Positions 23,214 through 29,052 of a stretch of 29,052 nucleotides of DNA are shown here, piece by piece (the first letter of the stretch is position 1; the number at the start of each line of letters is the position of its first letter). The stretch covers positions 1 to 29,052 of the forward strand of contig NZ_JOAP01000066.1 of assembly GCF_000720475.1 (NCBI RefSeq), in the 5' to 3' direction. The translations under genes were made by a program, and so were the position numbers. The DNA comes from Streptomyces aureocirculatus. GTDB taxonomy: Bacteria; Actinomycetota; Actinomycetes; Streptomycetales; Streptomycetaceae. The notes below the pieces were generated by a model. It was not told the origin of the DNA. It saw only the letters and a program-made list of their open reading frames with translations, and ran no database searches.

Positions 23214-24184
23214 CCCGTGCCGCCCCCGCGCCCACCGCCCCACTGGCCGACCGGGACGGCGTCATCTGGCTCGACGGCGCGTTCGTGCCCTGGCGCGCCG
23301 CCCAGTTGCACGTCCTCAGCCACGGACTGCACTACGGCGGCAGCGTTTTCGAGGGCGAACGGGTATACGACGGCCGCGTCTTCAAGCTCCACGAACACAG
23401 CGCACGGCTCGTCGCCTCCGCCCGCCACCTGGGCTACCGACTGCCCTGGACGGCGGCCGACCTCACGGCCGCCACCCGCGAGGCCGTCGCCGCCGCCGGG
23501 CTCACCGACGGCTATGTGCGCCCGGTCGCCTGGCGCGGCGGCGACACCCTGCGCCTGGTCGCCCCCGACACCACCGTGCACGTGGCCATCGCCGCCTGGC
23601 CCTGGCCGCGGATCTTCGACGACGGGCCGCGCGGCATCCGCCTGCACACCTCGCGCTGGCGCCGCCCCGCCCCCGACACCGCACCGGTGCGCGCCAAGAC
23701 CGCGGCCCTGTACGCACTCGGCGCCCTCGCCGGACAGGAGGCCGAGGAAGCGGGCCGCGACGACGCGCTGCTCCTCGACCACCGCGGCCGGCTCGCCGAG
23801 GCCACCGGCGCCAACCTCTTCCTGGTCATCGACGGTCAACTGCACACCCCGCCCCCGGACTGCGTCCTGGACGGCATCACCCGCCGCACCGCCATCGACA
23901 TCGCCCGCGAACGCGGCCTCACCGTCGTCGAACGCCACCTCGACCCCGCCGAACTCGACCGCGCCACCGAGGTGTTCCTCACCGGCACGGCGTACGAGGT
24001 CCAGCCGGTCACGTCCGTCGACCACCGCGTCTTCCCGCTGGGCGACGTGGGCGCGACCCTGTCCGCGGCGTACGCGGAACGGGTGCGGGCCGCCGACGGG
24101 ACGCCGGGAGAGCAGCGGACGACGGCGGGCACGACGGAGCGCGACCCGGCGACTTCCGTGGCCGCGCCGAGCGAGAGCGGATGA
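23210..24184 (+). CDS. Class IV aminotransferase (branched-chain aminotransferase-like)
   Basis: This 324-aa fold-type IV PLP aminotransferase has HVLSHGLHYGGSVFEGE (34-50, near the BCAT pattern), DGYVRPVAWRGG (100-111), the Schiff-base lysine Lys163 in VRAKTAALYALG, the PLP-contacting EATGANLF (about 198-205) and LDGITRR downstream. Branched-chain aminotransferases move amino groups between glutamate and branched or hydrophobic keto acids. Placed next to a prephenate-derived pathway and an amino-acid exporter, it may aminate an unusual keto acid here. The C-terminal 35 residues are low-complexity Thr/Ala/Ser-rich. It overlaps the genes on both sides by 4 bp (ATGA). Confidence 0.9.
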   Translation: MTRAAPAPTAPLADRDGVIWLDGAFVPWRAAQLHVLSHGLHYGGSVFEGERVYDGRVFKLHEHSARLVASARHLGYRLPWTAADLTAATREAVAAAGLTDGYVRPVAWRGGDTLRLVAPDTTVHVAIAAWPWPRIFDDGPRGIRLHTSRWRRPAPDTAPVRAKTAALYALGALAGQEAEEAGRDDALLLDHRGRLAEATGANLFLVIDGQLHTPPPDCVLDGITRRTAIDIARERGLTVVERHLDPAELDRATEVFLTGTAYEVQPVTSVDHRVFPLGDVGATLSAAYAERVRAADGTPGEQRTTAGTTERDPATSVAAPSESG

Positions 24185-24888
24185 CGGGTAGCGGGGCCGA
24201 GCGCGGGCGCCCCCCGGCGCCCGCCGAGGCGCGGCGTGCCGCCTGGGTCGCGGGCGCCAGGGCCGCCGTGCCGTTCACGGTCGCCATCTTTGCGTTCGGG
24301 ATTTCCTTCGGGGTCCTCGCCAGGGGCGCGGGCTTCGACGCGCTCGCCGCGACGTCGATGTCCGGCCTCGTCTTCGTCGGTTCCTCCCAGTTCGCCGCGG
24401 TCTCGGTGATCGCCAACGGCGGCGGCTGGGCCGCGGCCGCCGTCGCGGGGACGCTCCTGAACCTGCGCTACCTGGTGATGGGCTTCGCCATCCTGCCCGC
24501 GCTGCGCGGCGGCAGGGCCCGCCGTGCCGTCGAGTCCCAACTGGTCATCGAGGAGTCCTGGGCCATCGCGAGCGACGCCGACGGCCGTTTCGACCGGGTG
24601 CGCCTGCTCTCCTCCGGGGTGGTGCTCTGGCTCGGCTGGGTCCTCGGCACCCTGCTCGGTGCGATCGGCCCCTTCAAGGCCGTGGACATCCTCACCTACG
24701 GCCTCGACGCCGTCTCACCGGTGCTGTTCTTCCTGCTGCTCGCCCCCCACCTCGGCACCCCGCGCAAGCGGACGGCGGCGCTCACCGCGGCGGCCTGCGC
24801 CCTGGTGCTCACCGCCGTGGCGGTGCCCGACACGGCCATCGCCGTGGCCTGCCTCATCGCCGTCGTGTGGACCTGGAGGGCGCGTTGA
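24181..24888 (+). CDS. azlC: AzlC-family branched-chain amino acid exporter, large subunit
   Basis: This 235-aa membrane protein has five to six hydrophobic segments and the AzlC signature: AARAAVPFTVAIFAFGISFGVLARGAGFDALAAT, the SGLVFVGSSQFAAVSVIA segment, and LLNLRYLVMGFAILPAL. AzlC works with the small AzlD protein to export branched-chain amino acids and their analogues. It starts within the aminotransferase stop (ATGA at 24181) and its stop overlaps the AzlD start. Export of the operon's amino-acid product is the simplest role. Length and topology are normal. Confidence 0.93.
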   Translation: MTGSGAERGRPPAPAEARRAAWVAGARAAVPFTVAIFAFGISFGVLARGAGFDALAATSMSGLVFVGSSQFAAVSVIANGGGWAAAAVAGTLLNLRYLVMGFAILPALRGGRARRAVESQLVIEESWAIASDADGRFDRVRLLSSGVVLWLGWVLGTLLGAIGPFKAVDILTYGLDAVSPVLFFLLLAPHLGTPRKRTAALTAAACALVLTAVAVPDTAIAVACLIAVVWTWRAR

Positions 24889-25202
24889 GCAGCGACCCGT
24901 GGATCGTCGTCGGCGCCCTGGTGGTGACCACGTTCCTCATCAAGGGCGCCGGTTCGCTGGTGCTGGGTGACCGCGAACTGCCCGTGTGGTTCCCGCGGTT
25001 CGTGGAGTATCTGACGCCCGCCCTGCTCGCCGTTCTCGTGGTCACCCAGCTCGTGGGTTCCGCGGGCGCGCACGGCATGACCTTCGACGCCCGGATCGCG
25101 GGCTTCGCGGGCGCCCTCGTGGCCTGGCGCCTGAAGGCACCCGTGCCGCTCGTCATCCTGGTGGCCGCGGCGGTCACGGCCGGGGTACGGGCGCTGGGGT
25201 GA
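24885..25202 (+). CDS. azlD: AzlD-family branched-chain amino acid transporter, small subunit
   Basis: This 105-aa membrane protein has four hydrophobic segments, including WIVVGALVVTTFLIKGAGSL, the family segment around FPRFVEYLTPALLAVLVV, and FDARIAGFAGALVAWRL near the end. It pairs with AzlC. TTG 24885 overlaps the AzlC stop (TTGA), and GGAGGG lies at 24875-24880. A GTG at 24867 is in frame but has no ribosome site. The 3' end overlaps the convergent AfsR-like gene by 29 bp. It is the last gene of the operon that starts at 20806. Confidence 0.92.
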   Translation: MSSDPWIVVGALVVTTFLIKGAGSLVLGDRELPVWFPRFVEYLTPALLAVLVVTQLVGSAGAHGMTFDARIAGFAGALVAWRLKAPVPLVILVAAAVTAGVRALG

Positions 25203-28200
25203 CGTCGTCCGCCGCGCGCCGCGCGGCGGCGGCGACCTCCAGGGCCGCGGCGAGCCCCGGCTCGTGGCCGCAGGTCCGGTGCAGCCGCACGGACCGCTCC
25301 ACCGTTCTCGCCGCCCTGCCGGGCTGACCCAACGCCAGTTGCACCCGGGCCAGTTCGGTGCGCGCCGCCCCCTCGGCGAGCCGCAGCCCGGCCTGCCGCG
25401 CCGCACCGAGGGCCCGCCGGGCGCAGGCGAGTGCCTCCCCGTACTCGCCCTGCTGCCGGTGCACCGCCGCCAGACCCGCACAGGCATCGGCCTCGGCCCG
25501 GCGGCAGCCCGTCGCGCGCGCCGCCGCCAGAGCCCGGCCGTGGTGGTCGAGCGCGCCCGGCGCGTCGTCGAGGCTCAGCAGCACCGTGCCGATCGTGTTG
25601 AGGGCGTCCGGCTCCACCAGGCGCCGCCGGGTGCGGTGGGTGACGCCCAGCGCGTCCACGGCGTACTTGAGCGCGAGCCGCGGGTCGCCGCCGTCCCTGC
25701 ACACCACCGCGAGGGCGTTGAGCGCGCCCTCGGCCGCGTACGTGGACAGCAGCCTGCCGTCGACGGCGAGCGCGCGGGTGAGCAGGTGCTGTGCCTCGTC
25801 CGCCGCGCCCAGCGCGTGCCGGACGGTGGCGAGGCCCCACAGGGAGAGCATGACGGTGTGCTGGTCCGCGGAGAGATCGGCGTGTTCCCGGGCCCGCGTG
25901 AAGTGTTCGAGGGCCACCTCGACGCGTCCCTGGTCGAGGCGGACGGCCCCGAGCAGGTACAGCGCCCACGCCGCACCGGCGGGCTGCTCGCCCACCTCGT
26001 ACAGCGCGAGGGCGCGTTCGGCGTCGTGGGCCGCCTGTTCGAGGGCGCCGTGCTCGCGGTGCGCGGCGGCGAGCCCGAGGACCGCGCCGGCCCGCTCCAC
26101 GGGGGCCCCGGTCCGGGTGAACAGCGTCTCCGCGTGGGCGCTGTGCCACAGCGCCTCGTCGTGCCGGGCCAGCTCCCACAGGACGTAGCACAGGCTCCAG
26201 TGCATGACGGCCCGCGCGTGGTCGTCCTGCTCGGCCTCGGCGGCCCGCAGCCCGGCGCTCGCGACCCGCAGCCAGTCGGTGCGTCTGCCGTGCTCCATGA
26301 GGTGGCCGTGCAGGGCGAGGGCGAACTTCCAGGCGAAGGGGCGCGGCCCGTGCCGGACGGCGTGCTGGGTGCAGGCGAGCAGCACAGGACGCTCGTCGTC
26401 GAGCCAGGCGAGCGCGTCGGCGCTGCCGCGGAAGACCAGGGGCCCCGTCGGCGAGCCGTCCGGCTCCGGCGGGCGGGCCGCGTACCAGGAGTAGAAGGTC
26501 CCGTACAGCAGATGGGCGGCCTGCTCGGCGGTCGCGAGGCACCAGGTGAGCAGCCGTTCGACGGCCTGTTCGCGGACCTCCGCGGTGTCCTCGGCCTCGG
26601 CCCGCTCGCGGGCGAAAAGGGCGACCAGGGCGTGCAGGTGGAACCTGCCGGGGTGGTGGGTCTCCAGGAGGCTGCGGGCGACGAGCTGGTCCAGGAGCCG
26701 GGCCGTCGCGGGTAGCGCGGCCCCGGCGAGGGCGGCGGCGGCCGGGGCGGAGATCTCGGGTCCGGGGGCGAGGGCGAGCAACCGGAGCAGCTCCCGCTCG
26801 GGTGCGGGCAGGGACCGGTAGGAGAGCGCGAGGACACTGCGTACACCGGTGTGCGCGTCCTGGTCGAGGGTGAGCGTGTCGAGGCCTTCGGCGCCGCGCA
26901 ACTGCCGTACGACCTCCGCGATCGGCGGATGCCGGTCGCCGATGAGGTGGGCGGCGACGATCCGTACGGCCAGCGGCAGCAGGCCGCACCGCCGGACGGC
27001 CTCGGTGGCGGCCTCCGGCTCGTGCCGCACCCGGTCCGCGCCGATGACGCGGGCGAGCAGCGCCAGGGCCTCCTCCTCGCCGAACACCGCGAGGCTCACC
27101 CGGTGGGCGTCGTGGAACGCCGTCAGGCCCCGCAGGTCGTAGCGGCTGGTGACGACGACGAAGCAGGTCGGCGAACCCGGAAGCAGCGGCCGCACCTGTT
27201 CGAGTCCTGCCGCGTCGTCGAGGAGGATCAGCATGCGCTTGCCCGCGAGCAGGGAGCGGTAGAGCGCCGCCTTCTCGTCGGTGCTCTCGGGCAGGTGCGC
27301 GGTGCCGACGCCGAGGGCGCGCAGGAGCTGGCCCAGGGCCTCGTCGGCGGTGGTGGGGGGCGCGGGGTCGTGGCCGCGCAGGTTCGCGTAGAGCTGGCCG
27401 TCGGGGAAGCGGTCCGCCACGCGGTGCATCCAGTGCACGGCGAGCGCGGTCTTGCCGACGCCCGCCATGCCGGACACCGAGGAGATCACCAGCGTCTGAC
27501 CCGGGCCCGCCTCGGCCTGCGCGAGCAGCGTGTCGAGCCGGCGCAGATAGTCGCCGCGGCCGGTGAAGCTCGCGATGTCGGGCGGGAGCTGGCGGGGTAC
27601 GGGGCGGACGGCGGGCGGGGGAGCGGCGGCGGGCGCGCGGTCGGCGGCCGGTCCTGTGGCGCCGCCGAGGTCGGGGTCCCCGGCGAGGACGCGCTGGTGG
27701 AGTTCCTTGATGCGGCGGCCGGGCTCGATGCCCACCTCGTCGTCGAGGAGCTGGTAGAAGTCGCGGTACGCGGCGAGGGCGTCGGCCTGGCGGCCCGATC
27801 GGTGCAGGGCCAGCATCAACTGGCAGCGCGGCCGTTCGCGCAGCGGGAACTCGGCGACCAGGGTGGTCAGCTCGGCCACCGACTCCTCGTAGCGGCCGAG
27901 TTCGACGAGGGCGTCGAGACGGTCCTCGCGGGCCACGAGGCGCAGCTCCCCGAGGCGCTCCGCCTCGGCCAGGGCGAAGCTGCGGTCGCTCACCCCTTCG
28001 AGGGCGGGCCCCGTCCACAGGGACAGGGCCTCGTCGAGATGGGCGACCACGGCGTCGGTGTCGCCGTCGACGGCGGCCTTGCGGGCCCGGTCGGTGAGGT
28101 GCACGAAGCGCAGGGCGTCGACCTGGTCGTCACTCACCTCCAGGGTGTAACTGGTGTTGCTGCGGGCACCGGCGCTGACGAGGACCTCGAAGCCGGAGGT

Positions 28201-28482
28201 GGCCCGCCGGCCCGGTTCGAGGATGCGGCGCAGATGCAGGACGTGGGTGCGCAGCGCGCTGATCGCTCCGTCGGGGGTGTCGCCCTCCCACAGGAGTTCG
28301 GCGAGCCGGGAGGTGCTGACGGGGTGGCCGCGGGCGAGCGCGAGGGCGGCGAGGAGTGCGCGCTGCTGCGGCCCGAGGTTGACATGGCGACCCCGGACCT
28401 CCACGCTCACCGGGCCGAGGAGGCGGATCCGCACCGATTCCTTCGGCGCCTGCTCCACCTCGGGCCCCGGGGTGCGGCTCAC
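25174..28482 (-). CDS. AfsR-like SARP-family transcriptional regulator with NB-ARC and TPR domains
   Basis: This 1102-aa protein has an OmpR-type winged helix (residues about 17-105; VRIRLLGPVSVEVRGRHVNL, then LAELLWEGDTPDGAISALR) and a bacterial transcriptional activation domain (112-257; EFPLRERPRCQLMLALHRSG, YRDFYQLLDDEVGIEPG). The NB-ARC ATPase has P-loop GMAGVGKTA (338-346), Walker B RMLILLDDAA (416-425), VVTSRYDL (443-450) and CGLLPLAV. A long tetratricopeptide region reaches the C-terminus. SARPs of this form activate secondary-metabolism genes by binding heptameric repeats, gated by nucleotide state. GTG 28482 has AGAGGGA at 28494-28488. It converges on, and overlaps, the azlD end, so it is a good local regulator candidate for that operon, though no SARP site was seen there. 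Confidence 0.93.
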   Translation of the reverse strand: MSRTPGPEVEQAPKESVRIRLLGPVSVEVRGRHVNLGPQQRALLAALALARGHPVSTSRLAELLWEGDTPDGAISALRTHVLHLRRILEPGRRATSGFEVLVSAGARSNTSYTLEVSDDQVDALRFVHLTDRARKAAVDGDTDAVVAHLDEALSLWTGPALEGVSDRSFALAEAERLGELRLVAREDRLDALVELGRYEESVAELTTLVAEFPLRERPRCQLMLALHRSGRQADALAAYRDFYQLLDDEVGIEPGRRIKELHQRVLAGDPDLGGATGPAADRAPAAAPPPAVRPVPRQLPPDIASFTGRGDYLRRLDTLLAQAEAGPGQTLVISSVSGMAGVGKTALAVHWMHRVADRFPDGQLYANLRGHDPAPPTTADEALGQLLRALGVGTAHLPESTDEKAALYRSLLAGKRMLILLDDAAGLEQVRPLLPGSPTCFVVVTSRYDLRGLTAFHDAHRVSLAVFGEEEALALLARVIGADRVRHEPEAATEAVRRCGLLPLAVRIVAAHLIGDRHPPIAEVVRQLRGAEGLDTLTLDQDAHTGVRSVLALSYRSLPAPERELLRLLALAPGPEISAPAAAALAGAALPATARLLDQLVARSLLETHHPGRFHLHALVALFARERAEAEDTAEVREQAVERLLTWCLATAEQAAHLLYGTFYSWYAARPPEPDGSPTGPLVFRGSADALAWLDDERPVLLACTQHAVRHGPRPFAWKFALALHGHLMEHGRRTDWLRVASAGLRAAEAEQDDHARAVMHWSLCYVLWELARHDEALWHSAHAETLFTRTGAPVERAGAVLGLAAAHREHGALEQAAHDAERALALYEVGEQPAGAAWALYLLGAVRLDQGRVEVALEHFTRAREHADLSADQHTVMLSLWGLATVRHALGAADEAQHLLTRALAVDGRLLSTYAAEGALNALAVVCRDGGDPRLALKYAVDALGVTHRTRRRLVEPDALNTIGTVLLSLDDAPGALDHHGRALAAARATGCRRAEADACAGLAAVHRQQGEYGEALACARRALGAARQAGLRLAEGAARTELARVQLALGQPGRAARTVERSVRLHRTCGHEPGLAAALEVAAAARRAADDVTPAPVPRP

Positions 28483-28627
28483 CCGATTCCCTCTGCTTCC
28501 CTGTCCCCTGGTTCCCGTTCCCGTCGGCGCTTGTGCTGTGTGTGGGCTCTTGCGGCCGTTCGCGCTGCCGTCTTCCTCGTGTCTGCCCGTTCTGGCTCCC
28601 CTTACCGATGCGGTTCCGCGCGCGTGC

Positions 28628-28951
28628 TCAGGCGGGGCCGGTGACGAAGCGGCGGATGACGCCGTCGGACACCGAGAACTCCCAGGCGGTGTCGATGTCG
28701 CCCCAGATGTCGTTGTGAAAGCGGGCCTGCACCGACAGACCGTCCGGGGACTCCTCCATCACCTCCATGCGCGCGTGGGACGAGAAGAGCTCCCGTTCCA
28801 CCCACGCGCCGGTGTCGCGTTCGGTTCCGACGTCGATGACGGTGGCGTCCTCGGCGAGGACGCTCCACAGCGCTTGCGGGTCCTGGGCGTTGACGGCGTC
28901 TACGAAGGCGCGTACCGCGGGATGGGACGGCGCGCCGTCACGGGGGGTCAT
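28628..28951 (-). CDS. SnoaL-like / NTF2-fold protein
   Basis: This 107-aa SnoaL-like polypeptide has HPAVRAFVDAVNAQDPQALWSVLAEDATVIDVG at the start (the family's helix pair), a middle helix WVERELFSSHARMEV, and a strand region VQARFHNDIWGDIDTAWEFSVSDGVIRRF. The reaction is not readable; members include polyketide cyclases, isomerases and stand-alone binding proteins. ATG 28951 has GGAGAGG about 9 nt upstream. It sits 145 bp upstream of the AfsR-like gene on the same strand and could share its promoter. It is a second NTF2-fold protein in the window, not closely similar to the one at 22779 by eye. Confidence 0.85.
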   Translation of the reverse strand: MTPRDGAPSHPAVRAFVDAVNAQDPQALWSVLAEDATVIDVGTERDTGAWVERELFSSHARMEVMEESPDGLSVQARFHNDIWGDIDTAWEFSVSDGVIRRFVTGPA

Positions 28952-28986
28952 CGTTCGTGCCTCTCCTGGTGTCCTGTTGCCCTGTG

Positions 28987-29010
28987 GGGTGGCCGGGTGG
29001 CCGGGTGGCC
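28987..29010. repeat. 8-bp tandem repeat (GGGTGGCC)3
   Basis: Three perfect 8-bp units followed by a degenerate GGGGGGCC, upstream of the SnoaL-like gene. The rest of 28952-29052 is G-rich with no gene seen; the window ends here. Confidence 0.85.
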
Positions 29011-29052
29011 GGGGGGCCGAGTGGCGGATCAGGGGGTGGGGTGCTCAGGGGG

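Noticed and set aside
24854..28018. 1054-residue minus-strand frame inside the AfsR-like region
   Set aside because: Arg/Pro/Gly-rich shadow of the regulator gene; the other frame has all the SARP, NB-ARC and TPR motifs.

Overview
The window is very GC-rich. It carries Streptomyces hallmarks: a conservon (cvn) operon, an AfsR-like SARP regulator, a threonine dehydrogenase/KBL pair, frequent GTG/TTG starts and 1-4 bp translational overlaps. It is almost certainly chromosomal DNA of a Streptomyces or close relative; the species cannot be told from sequence alone.

Layout. (1) 1-2642, plus strand: end of cvnA, then cvnB (Roadblock), cvnC (DUF742), cvnD (GTPase-like) and a GAF-domain gene, a membrane-associated signalling set. 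(2) 2677-6134: a 32-bp repeat array, a DUF2264 gene (minus) and a divergent Gfo/Idh/MocA oxidoreductase (plus) sharing a LacI-type operator. (3) 6320-9831: tdh and kbl (threonine to glycine plus acetyl-CoA), a 21-bp repeat region and a LysR regulator. (4) 9916-15454: a promoter with a perfect LacI-type operator, an NMT1/THI5-type substrate-binding lipoprotein and an ABC ATPase that stops abruptly before its signature motif. It abuts the 3' end of a large secreted ThuA / glucose-sorbosone dehydrogenase / PKD / CBM6-like protein on the minus strand, which has its own promoter and operator. (5) 15643-18441: alpha/beta hydrolase, MmcQ/YjbR-like protein and a secreted serine hydrolase. (6) 18469-20149, minus strand: a split transketolase-like pair. 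(7) 20279-20407: tRNA-Pro(GGG) with a terminator. (8) 20806-25202, plus strand: a tightly coupled operon encoding a short ACT-less prephenate-dehydratase-like protein, a DUF6421-like protein, an NTF2/SnoaL-like protein, a class IV aminotransferase and the AzlC/AzlD amino-acid exporter. (9) 25174-28951, minus strand: an AfsR-like SARP/NB-ARC/TPR regulator and another SnoaL-like protein.

How the parts may work together. The 20.8-25.2 kb operon is the best candidate for an undescribed system. Its first protein resembles the BacA type of non-aromatising prephenate decarboxylase more than a housekeeping prephenate dehydratase. With an aminotransferase, an NTF2-fold protein and an amino-acid exporter, it suggests a small pathway that turns prephenate into an exported non-proteinogenic amino acid. 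Three near-identical LacI-type operators tie the DUF2264, oxidoreductase and ThuA/dehydrogenase genes into a probable carbohydrate regulon. The truncated ABC transporter sits inside that regulon and looks like the product of a rearrangement.

The window also holds an unusual number of short tandem repeat arrays (units of 6, 8, 9, 15, 21, about 24 and 32 bp), inside coding N-termini, in 5' leaders and in spacers. All functional calls rest on reading motifs and gene order by eye; no database search was possible.
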